This document shows, in pieces, positions 33,525 to 45,207 of a stretch of DNA of 64,000 nucleotides. Below the pieces are notes generated by a model, which was not told the DNA's origin, did not search any database, and was given only the letters and a program-made list of their open reading frames with translations. A program made the translations under genes and the position numbers. Origin of the DNA: Omphalotus guepiniiformis (Eukaryota; Basidiomycota; Agaricomycetes; Agaricales; Omphalotaceae); contig JAQOOI010000018.1 of the NCBI GenBank assembly GCA_028554645.1, positions 620,001 to 684,000 on the forward strand, in the 5' to 3' direction. The first letter of the stretch is position 1; every line of letters starts with the position of its first letter.

Positions 33525-36032
33525 TCACAGGGGAGGTGCACCCTTGCCAGCCAAAACGAGTTCATCCAAAATGGTCTCCTGTTCCGTTCGCTTCCACGTT
33601 CGAATTGTCTCGCCATAGTCGGAAATCTCGTACACTCGGAAGCGGCGGTCGAACCTGGGCAGGCAACACACATCAGGAACAGAAGCAGGCACATAGACTC
33701 AAAAGTGAAGACATACCCAACCTTCCCATAGCCAGAATATGATCTGCACAGCAAGAGGTCAGTCAAGGTACGTCAAGTCCAAGAAAATTGTACATGCCCT
33801 CCGCCACCAAAGCACAGCCAAATTCCATGCACGCGGCGACAATTCTCTGTTACTATGAATAACGCAGCATGTTAGGACACGACCCGAACTCTGAGAAACG
33901 GACACCCACTATGACAGTGGCCATTCGCCACCACCTTGACCTCGTGATCGTTTGCTTTCCCTACATGATCGCTCTCCATAGCTGTAAGAAGGGCCTTCTC
34001 AAAGAACCCATCAGACCCCTTGGCGTACCCCGGCGACTCAATACCTTTTATGCCGAAGTCAAGGTATCGATTCGTGCTCGAGTCCATATCAGCTTTAGAG
34101 TACGATTCTGGCCTGTGGTATTTTAGACCTATATATCCCCAATAGAAGGGAAGGGATGACATACAGAGGGATATGGAAAAACATCAGCGCATTTGGTTTG
34201 GCAAGTTTTCGTGTCTCGGGAGTCAACTGGTCTGATTGTCGTTTCGACCATATTTGACCAAAGTCCTTGCTACCGTCGGGTGTGAATGGCCGTTCAATCG
34301 ATTTGATAGTGCCTGGGTACAATCGCAATAAGCCTATCAACAACACAGAAAACAGGCAGCGATATACGAACCAGATTCTTGCAGAAACCAATCGATTTGA
34401 TCCTGTATTAAGCCAGTAAGCATACCCGTGGAGGCGATGTAAAGTCAAATTGAACATTACTTGACGAATCCAGTCAAGTTCGGTGGGCGTAAATATACCC
34501 CAGAAGTCGAATTTTCCTTTCGAGTAGGATCCTGAGTCGAGGAAATACAATGTCAGGAGATGCGTCATCGATCTACTCAGAAACATTAGAAACGAGTCTC
34601 AATCCATCATCTCTCGGCTTACGCGTCCGCGCTCTTCACTTTCAGCACGTAATTTCCCACCCCATGAATATCCTTTGGACCTGGCTCGACCAAGCTGTAT
34701 GGCAGCGCCTGCATCAGTTTGACTTGCTCCTCCCTCCCCGCCCCGTTTTCGTAGTCGTGGTTTCCAAAAATGGCAGCCCAGGGAATGTTCCTATCTGTCA
34801 CCGCTCTCGCGAACTTGGCCAACACACTCTTAGGGTCCCACGAGGTGCCTTGGCCGTTCAGCTGATCACCACTGAAGACGACGAGATCAGGCTTCTCCGC
34901 GTCAAGCATACGCCCGAGTAGAGTAGAGGTGAGATTGTCGGAAGCTTCACATGGAGACATTCGCACATCGCGACATTGACCCGAGGAAACGGAGAAATGT
35001 AGGTCGGCGATTTGCATGATCTTGAAGCGTCCGTCGTGAGAGAAATGGAGTGGAGGTGCACGAGGGACAGCTAGTATACAAAGTTTTAGTCGCATGTTGA
35101 AGGACCTTGTATAGTACTTACGTTTAACGCCTCGTCGGATGGTGATATAGCTGTTTTCCTTTCGTCCAGGCTGCACAATCGTGGTCGGAGGTTCGATTTT
35201 TTCAAAGCCGTACCACGGGACATCGTCACCAAATAGCATGTCGATTTCAGTGATGATATTAGCCCGTTCTTCTGCGGACATATCGCCTGCAGTCTTTCCA
35301 ACATGATACCATAAATAGAGAGGTGCTGCGCCATACACGCCCGATCTTAGAGACGTGGAAACCTTGCTCCACCCGTCTGAAGAAGTTGGCTCCTCACCAT
35401 TCGGGAGAAGGCGAACATCAGTAATGAGATTGATATCTTGACGTCGAGTTCGACGGTAAAATATGCTGAGATATCCAGACAGATATCCGTTTTCATAATT
35501 GAGATTCCTGTCGACTCGCACCCATGTTCCTCGAATAGCGTCCTTCTCTGTGGTCGTACCCGGTGCACACAGGTCTCCTGCGACTTTGGGATTCATATAA
35601 CAGTGCGTGACTGCGATTTCAGTCACTGGATATGCCGACTGTTAGTCCCATGAATTTAGACTACAAACTCAGATGATACGTACGACCAGTGTCATGAGGA
35701 AGTAAAGGTGCCCATACGTCGAGCGGTAAGCTGGCAAAGTCGACGGTGTCACCCTGCGATGAGGTGAAGTTCCACCAGTCAACGCCTTCCGGTATATCAA
35801 CAGTTGGACTAGTTTCAAGGTCGGTAGAAGAATTGGAAGACGTTACAACGGGGGCATCGAGAGATACTTTATCCCATGATTGCCATCCCAGTCGCTGACT
35901 TATTCCAGGACCAGGAGTTGGTTGGTACAAGATGAAAATGAAGGTGAGAAGACAGGAGAAGCCGATAATGGCTGTCAATGGTGCGCAGATTGACCTCAAA
36001 GAGCGGAGAAAGCGAAACAGTGTGTACGCCAT
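33525..36032 (-). CDS. DCR2: DCR2-type calcineurin-like phosphatase
   Basis: Predicted type II membrane phosphatase; yeast Dcr2 promotes the cell cycle and dephosphorylates Ire1. One membrane segment sits near the N-terminus (PLTAIIGFSCLLTFIFILYQ). A family-specific N-terminal region follows (DINLITDVRLLPNGEEPTSS, LYLWYHVGKT). The metallophosphoesterase motifs are all present: FKIMQIADLHFSV, VVFSGDQLNGQGTSW, AAIFGNHDYENGAG and VVANGHCH. The last exon reads YSGYGKV...RVYEISDYGETIRTW and ends AGKGAPPL at 33525. Introns are short and numerous. It is divergent from the uL23m gene across 192 bp, another candidate bidirectional promoter. Confidence 0.88.
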
Positions 36033-36224
36033 ATAATATCGAATGTAGCAGCAAGAGCTGCGCAGTTGGTCGTCTTTCTAGACGATGAATGTAAGGAAGA
36101 AAGAGAAAGATATATAATTTAGCTTCGAGAATCGAGACTTGTCCCAGAACGTGCTCCACGTGGGTCGCGTCTGCTTTGAGTTGTGACTGCCATCGACATT
36201 TCTGCTAATTTTCTCTCTGGCAGA
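36033..36224. promoter_or_regulatory. Shared DCR2/uL23m divergent promoter
   Basis: 192 bp separate the divergent start codons at 36032 and 36225. It includes a TATATAA element at 36111-36117 and a CACGTG core at 36158-36163 (within TCCACGTGGG), an E-box type site. A shared promoter is inferred from spacing. Confidence 0.5.
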
Positions 36225-37226
36225 ATGTTCGGGCAATGCTTGCGACGTCTCTACTCTACAAAACCGCCGTCTTCGTTGTCTTTACCTAAGAAGGCTCTTG
36301 CTGCTCGTACAGCCTCTACGCCGTTGGCTGTTCGTCTTCGCCGCGAAAAAAAGTTGGGTGCAGTCGCACCTGGAAGAACGGACGCGACTGGGGATGGCCT
36401 TACTCCCACCGAGCTTGCTCGATACGAGCGTCTTAAAGCCCTTGGAACACTACCCAAGGTCAAAGGGGCTGTCATTTCGAGGAGACAATGGTTACAACGG
36501 GTGAACGCTCGACGTTCCCGTATTCGTGGTTTCAGGACCGTAAAGCGGCAGGGTAAATCTGAAGTGGAGGTTGTCGGTCGACCCATATACCTCCCGAATA
36601 TCATTTTCCGCCTCGTGCGTAATCACACACCAGAAGGTCAAAACTATAACCCTTACGAGGCCACATTCCGAGTTCCCCCATCTATCACCAAGACCGATAT
36701 CAGGTCCTACCTTTTAGCCATCTACGGTGTGAAAACCACATACATCCGCACCGACCTATACTACGGACGAACACCTAACACGCGTTCCAATCGAAAGATT
36801 CGAACGACTTACAAGCGGGCGGTGGTGGGATTAGTGGACCCATTCTACTACCCTCATCGCATGGAGGACATGCCTGCCAAGGAGTTGGAGAAGAGGAAGG
36901 CCTTCTTGGAGGAACATTTCCTCATGCAACAGGCGCAAGATAATAGAGTGAATGGCATTCGAAGGGCTGCAGCTCAAAGAATGGGCAGCAATATGGAAAA
37001 GTGGAAGGATACTGGACTGGGTGGACGAGGACGTATTTTACAGGCAGTTGCTGAGCGAAGATGGCAGAAGGAGAAGCTTGTAGCTGACCAGGTGCAAACA
37101 TGGCAGAAGCAGAGGGAGAATAACGAGCGGATTGTCATCCAACCGCCCAAGAAATTCAAGAGGAAACCTAGAGAAGCTCTACCTGATTCTGAGTCTGTAC
37201 CCGCAGAGTCCACGATTACCTCCTAA
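36225..37226 (+). CDS. MRP20: Mitochondrial large ribosomal subunit protein uL23m
   Basis: Intronless, 333 residues. The N-terminus (MFGQCLRRLYSTKPPSSLSL) is an import presequence. The uL23 core follows: GRPIYLPNIIFRLVRNHTPE, EATFRVPPSITKTDIRSYLL, and AIYGVKTTYIRTDLYYGRTP, which bind 23S-type rRNA near the exit tunnel. The long basic C-terminal extension, with RKIRTTYKRAVVGLVDPFYY and a helical Lys/Arg/Gln-rich tail, is typical of fungal Mrp20. An in-frame GTG at 36183 was not used. The lack of introns contrasts with most neighbours. Confidence 0.9.
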   Translation: MFGQCLRRLYSTKPPSSLSLPKKALAARTASTPLAVRLRREKKLGAVAPGRTDATGDGLTPTELARYERLKALGTLPKVKGAVISRRQWLQRVNARRSRIRGFRTVKRQGKSEVEVVGRPIYLPNIIFRLVRNHTPEGQNYNPYEATFRVPPSITKTDIRSYLLAIYGVKTTYIRTDLYYGRTPNTRSNRKIRTTYKRAVVGLVDPFYYPHRMEDMPAKELEKRKAFLEEHFLMQQAQDNRVNGIRRAAAQRMGSNMEKWKDTGLGGRGRILQAVAERRWQKEKLVADQVQTWQKQRENNERIVIQPPKKFKRKPREALPDSESVPAESTITS

Positions 37227-37532
37227 TGGCAATGCTAATAGTGATAGTCTCATTCATAGCGAACTCTGATGCATGTTTCGGGCGTATTGGCCTTGCCTTC
37301 ATGGAGCGATGCAATTTCCAGCTGTCCACGTTTGAAGTGCTGACAATGACTAGAGCGAGAGCTTGTCTTGTAGAAGGCTGGCATTGATATTCTGCACCGC
37401 CATCTTCTCCTTGCTTTACTGTCTCTTCGGGATGTTTTCAGTAACTGTCATCATTTCCATCACGTGCTCAACGCGTCCCTCAAGCGCGCCACCAGTCTAA
37501 GTTCCAATTTCTCAATTTTCGTCTCTACTATC
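37227..37532. other. Intergenic, uL23m to GH16 gene
   Basis: 306 bp with the promoter of the GH16 gene, pyrimidine-rich near its start. A CACGTG core lies at 37462-37467. No gene is seen. Confidence 0.45.
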
Positions 37533-38574
37533 ATGTTCTTTCTCTCAAGCGGTTCATACATTATTTGGTTCTCGCTCTTGACCTTTTCCTTTCATTCACT
37601 TGCGTATCCGACTCGCTCAACCTGTCAATGCCAGTCTTTTCACAGCACCTTCCCTCCATCTTCTGTCTCCAGTTTGAACGACGCGAACGACGCATGCACG
37701 CCTTTCGTCGCTTTGACTCCAAGAGGCTCTTATGAATTCACTGATAGCGGCCTAGAACTCTATTTAGACAAACCTCAAGGTGATTACAAGACAAAGGGTT
37801 GGGTAAACAGTAAAGTTGCGGACGGCGCGACTATCAATTCAACCTTCTCCATGAAGTGCGTTGCTTCTTGCTTATGGAATCACTTACTTGATGCCCGCTG
37901 GTGCAGAACAGGGAAAGTGACATTCGATGTATCTGCACCAGACGTACCTGGAGTCGTCATGGCTATGATTCTTATCGATGCCAATGGTTTGCTTTCTTCT
38001 TCGTAAGGCAGTCCTTTAATTCATTGCGATTCTCCAGAGAACCCTCCCAATACCTCTCCATCAAAAGCCGAAATCCGTGAAGACGAGATTGACATCGAGC
38101 TACTAGGTTTGACTAAGTTTCATTACTGCTTGTGTCCTTCTCACTCTTTCAGGCGGCGACCCTTCTTACTGGCAAACTAACATCTTCATGCGCTCGCGCG
38201 CCGATCCTGACTACCACTACGGCACTTTTTCTAGCAAAGAAAAAGTCGACTCTATCACAAACGAACACTCCTATTCAATCTACGTCGATGAAGAGAAAAT
38301 CGTATGGGGAATGGATGGTCAAGACATTAGAACTTTGAAGAAAGGTGGTTGATTCTCTTTTCAACTATATGCGTCGTACTCACCAAACCTCACAGAGGAC
38401 ACCTACATTAACGGTATCCCTCACTTTCCTCGAGATGAATTGCGTCTACAGATGGCCGTTTGGGATGGAAGCGGTGCACAGGGAACTTCAAAATGGTCTA
38501 AGGGCCCGATCCAGTGGAACAAGGCTCCAGATAGAATTACAGCTACTTTGAGGAGCGTTACTGTGGAATGTTGA
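37533..38574 (+). CDS. GH16 family cell-wall glycosidase/transglycosidase
   Basis: Secreted or membrane-anchored enzyme of the concanavalin-like GH16 fold, likely acting on wall glucan or glucan-chitin links. The N-terminus is hydrophobic (IIWFSLLTFSFHSLAY), then a Cys/Ser-rich stretch. Exons join to give MKTGKVTFDVSAPDVPGVVM, then EIREDEIDIELLGGDPSYWQ, which carries the catalytic ExDxE motif (EIDIE) split by an intron just after it. Downstream are YHYGTFSSKEKVDSITNEHS, YSIYVDEEKIVWGMDGQDIR and LQMAVWDGSGAQGTSKWSKG. It ends RSVTVEC with no clear GPI signal. Assignment to GH16 is secure; whether it is CRH-like or a glucanase is not settled. Confidence 0.82.
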
Positions 38575-39031
38575 CTGGTTACGTGGAGGTTTACATCACT
38601 TGTATGGTGCTGGACACCTTGATCATGTCGTCTGTAAGAAGTACTAGCTTTGTATTATGTACCTGAAGTGTATTCATATTCCTTTTCATCGGGGATTACA
38701 CGGAGTGAAATGCCTGGAGTATGGCGTGACTTCATTCTACTCGTTCTCTTGGGGAATTCCGAGAGCAATAGCAATGTAATTCTACATATTATTATGTATG
38801 TAGCGGTAGCTAGTGAGAAAAACAACAATACATAAGTCGGAATACAGGTGTAGCTACACAAAGAGTTTGCATGAAAAATCGAGAAACAGCTACATCGCAT
38901 ATCATGTCTAGAGTTAATCGTCGATTCATGAGCGTATGAGCATCATTAGTAACATCATTACAGTCTTCAACAGTCTTCAGTCAGGCGCCAACCGCATTAC
39001 AAGCTAGAACGGCAATAACAGTCATTCACCT
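38575..39031. other. Intergenic between convergent genes
   Basis: 457 bp between the GH16 gene and the convergent BTB gene; it holds both 3' ends and no supported gene. Confidence 0.5.
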
Positions 39032-40492
39032 TCACACAACGATATCCACAACCGGGGGAGATGCAACCCTCTCTGGGCTGCTCACGCTAGAGCTAGACTC
39101 AGACCCGAGCCTGAACCAGGTCGGAACCATCCTCCATAATCTCTCCCTCTCCTTCGCAGCCCACATTTCCAAGCTCCTCGCACATGCTTTACACTCGGGC
39201 GAATCCGAGTTGCTGAACTCTGCACTCTTCAACTGACCTAGCTCCTCAGCTACATAAAGCGGGTCACAGTACCCTCGTTCTCTGTCAAACAGATAATGCT
39301 GTGTAGCGAGATCGACGAGCTCTGAGAAATCTTTCCGGCACGCAGCGGCTGATATACATATCAATGTAGATGAAGAACGACGGTTGTGGTGTTGATTGGA
39401 GTGATGGTTATAGTGGCTGCTACCCGCCGCGCTTGCGTGGTGGGAGTTGGTAGCGACCGCTGTACCAGTCACTCCAGGTATAGGGTGAACGTGCGCGAGT
39501 GGATGGGTAAGGGAGAATGCGGACTGGAGGTGAACACCGTTATTACGGATAGATTGACTATTGCCCATAGACTGAATTAAATACGTTATAGCATGTTGAG
39601 CGCATTCTTTCCCAAGACAAAGGCGCTGAGTATCGCTGAGAGATAAGCAAGCTGGGGTTGGTGGTTGTGGTGATGCGGCTGGTGAGTCTGGCATGGTCGA
39701 AGAAGGAAAGTAAAGGGGATCGTCACAAGCAGGTTCGTATATCTGTGAGTAAGGGTAGCGGCAAAGATCATAGAATGCCGATGGTAGGAGCGAAGGAGCG
39801 TCTACTTCACGCGCTAGATTTATCAATGCCTAACCATGCATTAAGTATGAATGAACATCGAGGAGGGCAGGTGCGATGGTGGACTCACGATAGGTGATGG
39901 ATACAGATGGCCACCGCTTGACCCCGTCTTCATCTCGTATACTCTTGCGAGATCTTCTCGCAAGTCCCATGCTTTCAATGTTGAAGGCCATGCGATACTG
40001 AGATGTGCAATAGCTTTCTCGCGCAAAGAATCAATAATATACTTTGTGGAAAGACGGAGCACTCCAGATACTCTACGAAAGTCTTCCTGGTCATTATCAC
40101 CAAAATTTCTATTGTCGATGAGAGGCTCAGAACTATAACCCGAGTACAAAGGCAAAAATCACGCACGGGCCATCATATAATGCGGTGAACAGGTTGCCCA
40201 CATCCTCTGCTGAATCGTGTAGAACTATAACGGGGCAATTCTCGAACTCGTTTGTCCCGGTTTGAGAGCGTATAGAGGAACCTGTTGGGGAATCGGAGTG
40301 GTTGCCTAATGAGAACATATCTCTAAAGCAGATAGAGTGACGAGCAAGCTGGGACATGTGTACACGAAAAAGGGTGTTTTCTGCGCGACACACGACACTT
40401 CCATCGTCAAACCAAAGGTCTAGATGGCGGTGTAACTCTATTCCTGATTCAGGATCAAAGAGGGTAGGTCGATTGCACGGATGTGAATGCAT
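39032..40492 (-). CDS. BTB/POZ domain protein
   Basis: The N-terminal BTB fold reads HRHLDLWFDDGSVVCRAENT, LFRVHMSQLARHSICFRDMF, and later CPVIVLHDSAEDVGNLFTAL. After a short intron comes DFRRVSGVLRLSTKYIIDSL, the helical back part common in mushroom BTB proteins. The second half is low in complexity, with a His/Asn-rich patch (SHYNHHSNQHHNRRSS), then CKACARSLEMWAAKERERLW near the end. Such proteins often serve as Cul3 adaptors or transcription cofactors; the partner here is unknown. At least two introns interrupt the gene, near 40140 and 39840. Confidence 0.8.
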
Positions 40493-41158
40493 TGAGTGGT
40501 GGCCGGAGACTTGGGTGTCGTTAAGAGGGGGAAAAGGAAAAAGAAAGAAGATTGGATTTATTCAAAGTGGAATTAAAGAAGCAGACTGGGTGAAGATGGT
40601 GGAAAGAAATACAAGTACAAGAGTGATTTGACAACAGCTATGTAGTCGTCTGCTAGATAAGATTAGATCAACCGGCTCAACTTTAGCCTGTTTATGCTTA
40701 GCCGCTATCTACTAAGCTACCACCACAACATGTCTCAGGTCTGTGCATGAAATAGATCATCATTCATCTAAGAATACAGTACCTCATTCATCATGCATAG
40801 CTGCAGCATTCTTTCTTCTCAAGTTGACATTACACTGCCGATTGTCTTGTCCGAAACGAAAATCACGAATGGAAGGCGCTTTACACCTCCGCCAACCTCC
40901 GAATGGACGGACCCACATGGATTGCGGTGCCTTTGTCCTTCTTTTGTCGCGAAGTCTGATACACTCTGAACTTCACAACCAACAGCGATGATAGGTGCTT
41001 GTAAATAGCGTTCAATCTGCCAGTCTGCCAGCTGGCTTGATGGTTCTTCATGCAGTCAAACATAAAGGTCTCGATGATTCCATCTGACTCTTCTCTTTCT
41101 TGAAAAACCTCCTTTGCTTTTTGTCCACCTCATCTCGGAAACTTCCTTTTTGCATGCT
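40493..41158. other. Intergenic, two divergent promoters
   Basis: 666 bp between the BTB gene and the mucin-like membrane-protein gene. Open frames here are short and without motifs. No gene is supported. Confidence 0.45.
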
Positions 41159-43482
41159 ATGTCACTCTTTCTGTAAGTCTGAAAGTCCTAGCTTGAATTG
41201 TTGACTGACCACCCTTGGCGCAGGTTCAACATTCTTTTCTTATTCATTTGCATACAGGGTACAGCAAATGCTTTCAATGTGACAATTCCTCTAACGGGTT
41301 TCGTTGGCATTCCCTCCACTGCAACCTGGACTCGCGACGCATCCGATTCCGCCAATATTCGATTGGTTCTACTGAACGTAGTTGATGATACGATGACAAC
41401 GCTCCTGCCATCGGTTCCTACCACCGCTAGTGGGACATTACCTGTCACGTTCATTTCGCCCAGGTGAGCTTCTTCAAGGATCACTGTGCATTTTCGCTGA
41501 ACTGTCCTTGTCCTGAATCTAGTAATTTTATTATACAAGCCCTTGACACGGATTCGTGAGTTCGCAAACAGTACCTCTTTCCGGTAGGTGATGAATGAAT
41601 TTCTATCAGGTCCTCTGTACTTGCGACGTCCAACGTTGTCCGTGTGTCCGCATCACCTTCCTCCTCGTGAGCATTCTTTAGTCTATCCTATACGAATCAG
41701 TTCATCTATACTCCCACAAAGTAGTACCTCTAAGATTGCACCAACAACGACTGAAAATATCGCTCAAATCTCTTCATTAAATCAAGAGAATATTCAATCT
41801 AGTGTCACTTCAGAGACACAAAACCCGTGAGTTTCGAGACTTATACAGCGAATGATTTTGACCACTATTCAACATAGCAGTTCTACATCATTTGATACTT
41901 CCCCCATTACTTCACAACAATCCGTCATTCAAGCTGACGCTGCTAGTACCACTTCTCAGCAAGAGACGTCAATCAGGTGAGAATGACCGTTTGCATCAAG
42001 AAAACCTGGATTGTCAACGTGATATAGCCGTGGATCTGCTACGGTTCCATATCCAACACGGTCAATCTCAATCCAGGTTTAATTGGTGCTGTAAGGGTGG
42101 CTGCCTTTTTGACATGACTTTGTTACAATCAGCACCGACAACACAGTCACGACGTCCACATTCACAAGGTATCTCATCAAGCTACTTAGTGACACCCTTT
42201 ACATGCTTAAAAATATCATCTCATTTCAGTGTCTCGACCGCATCCTCTAGGTATGACATTTGACAGTCAAACTCTTTGTCAATTCTCATGTCAAACTCCA
42301 TTGCAAAGACTGCCCTCGGGTACCTCCATCTCAGTAAACTTATTCACTCCTACGCTCGTTTTTCAAACGACCACGACCGCCACTCCATCTCAACTTGCTA
42401 CTACTACCGGCACTCAAATTTCGACTGCAGTCGTGATCGCCATTGCCCTAGGCATAGCCATCCCCATCATTATTATGACCATTCTGATTGTCAGGGTTTT
42501 CTATAGACGAAGCAAATATTCCACGGTGTCCGACCCTTCTCGTACCATTTTGCTCCGTAAAGACCGTGTGCGGAAAGACAGCAAATCTGGAGGGAAGAAA
42601 AAGAAGCGCGCGTACAAATCGAATGACCCGAGGCGAATTTCGCCTTTCCCATTCGTCTACAAGGCATTAGCACCATGGAATCGTGACGAGGAAGACTCTG
42701 ACGTGGGATCCAATGGGCATGGGTTTGATTCTGTAGCCTTTGTCGGTGGGCGTTCGAACTTTAGGAAAATCTCGGAAGGTATGTCGAACATTAACAGCGA
42801 TCATGGCCATGACCTCGGACTTGAAAGTTCCGATGGTCATAGTGGAACAGAAGAGTCCGAGGTGACCATGAAGTCTAGCATTTTGGCTCGCACTGCCAGT
42901 ATTCTGTCTGTCGTGCCGTACCGGGCGAATGTTGGCTCAGAGCCCATGCTCCCACCTATTGACGAGTCTGCTTCATCCGACCTTAATTTGCGCCTAGACA
43001 TGCAAGCTGTTGAGGACAGCCTTCGCCGCGGTGGGCTTGGCGGACGACTTCCAATGCAGCAACCAGTCACACCGAGTAGCAGTGATGACCATTCACTTCT
43101 TCGGACCGCTGACTGGCGTATCAGAGCGGAGGACCTGACTTCTGTCATAAGCACCACTGGATCCATCTATTCCAGCTCTCCATCAACAACGGAGAAAGGC
43201 GAGTTTTCTGGGACTCCCCTAGTTTCGAGCCCGATATCTGCTCAAACTCCAACTGCGAGAGTGCCCCAAGGACCGTCTTTCCGGAGTGCTCAGCAGCAAG
43301 AATGTGATGCTGATAGTAGCGTTTCTGGCTCCAGCAGACCCTCGTTGGGATCAGTGAACACTGAGCTGGAGAGGCTTCGGCAAGAGGTTCGGATGCTCGT
43401 TGATATGAGGGAAGCTGGATGGGCTATTGAAGGATTCTTGGAGCCCCTTGGTCCGGAGGATGCTCCTCCATCCTATAGCTAA
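41159..43482 (+). CDS. Single-pass membrane protein with Ser/Thr-rich mucin-like stalk
   Basis: The first exon is only MSLFL; after the intron the signal peptide continues FNILFLFICIQGTANA. A small ectodomain follows (VTIPLTGFVGIPSTATWTRD), then several small exons coding a Ser/Thr/Gln-rich stalk. One membrane helix (VVIAIALGIAIPIIIMTILI) sits before a basic juxtamembrane run (VRVFYRRSKYST, GGKKKKR). The cytoplasmic tail of about 330 residues is acidic and Ser-rich, ends with a predicted helix (LERLRQEVRMLVDMREAGWA) and PEDAPPSYS. The layout resembles wall-stress sensors or SKG6-type proteins, but no orthology is claimed. The PPSY end could bind WW domains. Confidence 0.65.
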
Positions 43483-43893
43483 CTTGCGTAGCGATGATAA
43501 TTCCTCCGACAACCCCAGAAAGCTTTCTGAATTACTTATTGCTTATTAAAATGGTCTGAAGGCGTTTCTCGGAGCTTCCTATTTTCATGTACATGAAACC
43601 AAAGCATGCGGAATTTCCTCTACACACTTCCTTGCTTTCTGTAAATAATCAAGTTCTACAGTACTAGTATTTATTGAGGATATCGAATTACAAGGATCAT
43701 GACATTATGTAAAGGGTTCGTGCGGTTTCTTGTAGTCTCCCGCAGGCAAGGTCTGAACTGGAGGCTTCTTGTATGTGCAATTCTCGTAGCTTGCACCTGA
43801 AACCGATATAGCAGTGCATACTTAATTCACTATTTGTTAAAGACATTTCACCACATACACAATGTAAGTGATTGAAGACTGTAGTTCTGTCTT
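43483..43893. other. Intergenic between convergent genes
   Basis: 411 bp, AT-rich, 3' ends of two convergent genes. No gene is seen. Confidence 0.5.
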
Positions 43894-44688
43894 CTAAATA
43901 ACAGTTTCATACTTCTCTAGCTTTTGCATCAGACGCGCCCATCTACCATCATGCCATCCCAGAATATCATTCCACTCATCACTGTCGCCACCCAAGATTT
44001 TCCTAGTCCAGATAAGAATACCAGCTATCGCGAAATCAGCCAAGCATGGAGCTTCTCCCGCCATAAAAGTACTATTTTTGTCAATCCACGCGTCTATGGC
44101 CCCAAAACCTTCTTCGACTTTCTTCCACTCTACTGCTCTCTGATCTCCCTTGGGAATCAGATCCTCAATTTTACCGAACATGGGCTCTCGGGTGCGGCGG
44201 AAGTATTCTTCACTTCTTGGATTCAGTGCGAGGGTAGCGGATGGCAAAACGAAGGACCATAGAGGACTTAATTTGCTCATGATACCATCGATGGCCGCTG
44301 CGGTGAGCGCGTAGGTGCCCGGTGCAACGACAGTAGGTGTTTCTGGATACGTTTTGTCGAGATATCGGGCAATCTTCAATGAATCGGCAACGACCGTGCC
44401 TGTCGAATCGTCACGAATAAAGGGAACCGTGTAGAACGGGCTGCCATCGGGTTTCGTTGTAGTTGGTTCTGCACCAATTTCTTTGCACACTTTCTCGATG
44501 TCCGGATATTCGACCCAGACAGTTTGATAGGGAATCCCTTTGTAGTTAAGGGTATATCTGAAATATTAGAATCAGAATCAGAAAGCATGAACAGGAGTAT
44601 GTATCAGTAACTCGAACCTCGCTTTCCATGCATTTGGATTCCACGATTTGTCCTTTACTTTCGATGGTAGGTCGTACAGAGTAATCAT
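43894..44688 (-). CDS. Glutathione S-transferase, etherase-like fungal class
   Basis: About 244 residues in two exons; the intron removes 44618-44559 approximately. The thioredoxin-like N-domain reads MITLYDLPSKVKDKSWNPNA, then YTLNYKGIPYQTVWVEYPDI, then the glutathione-contact segment GSPFYTVPFIRDDSTGTVVA and DSLKIARYLDKTYPE. The helical C-domain includes STFMAGEAPCLADFAIAGIL. The WNPNAWKAR region matches a fungal class related to bacterial beta-etherases, expanded in wood and litter fungi and linked to detoxification of aromatic compounds. The exact class is an inference. The promoter contains a tandem duplication. Confidence 0.82.
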
Positions 44689-45207
44689 GTCGAATCGCAA
44701 TAAGAATGGACTTGTGAGAGATGCCGTGTTCTGACTAGAAGGCTTTTATGATAGAATGCATGGGAAGTAGTCTTGATAATCGAGTTTCTCGCTGACAAAA
44801 TCGTTACGCAAAGCACCCGGAACACAGTAGTCTTGATAATCGAGTTACTCGCTGACAGAATCGTTACGAAACGCACGCAAAGCACCCGGAACACCTGAAC
44901 ACCCAACTTCAAAGTAAGCGCCAAGGTTCGAAAGCTTGAGCGAGGCAGTTATACTTGAGGTAGTGTTTACCGTGACAATACATTTACAAGGTGCATATAA
45001 CGATAGAGTGCGATCGCCTGCCACTCGAGAAATGTCAACTGGGGCACCGGCTGACCATCTTCCAAAGAATCACTGACTTGTATCAGAATTCGTGTTTGAA
45101 GAAGGGAGTTAGAAAGAGAGTGATGTTCACTGTTACGTTACCTGTCACGCTGGTTAATCGTGACTGAACGTACTTAACCGCCAACCAGACGCTGAGCTCA
45201 AGAGGAG
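44689..45207. promoter_or_regulatory. Divergent GST/DHODH intergenic region
   Basis: 519 bp between the GST start (44688) and the dihydroorotate dehydrogenase start (45208), which diverge. It holds the tandem repeat at 44766-44894 and, near 45133, a TGTTACGTTACCTG cluster of TTACG cores similar to those in the repeat. TTACG is a half site for some bZIP factors of the Yap type; that link is inferred. Confidence 0.45.
44766..44894. repeat. Tandem duplication in the GST promoter (60 bp + 69 bp)
   Basis: Copy 1 is 44766-44825 and copy 2 is 44826-44894, directly abutting. Both begin AGTAGTCTTGATAATCGAGT, continue CTCGCTGACA with one mismatch, then AATCGTTACG, and end CAAAGCACCCGGAACAC. Copy 2 has a 9-bp insertion (AAACGCACG) before CAAAGC. 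The block lies 78-206 bp upstream of the GST start codon. Confidence 0.95.

Noticed and set aside
44685..44924. Minus-strand frame with a repeated peptide (FRVLCV...TILSA.NSIIKTT)
   Set aside because: The peptide repeat simply reflects the promoter DNA tandem duplication; no start context or family supports a protein.
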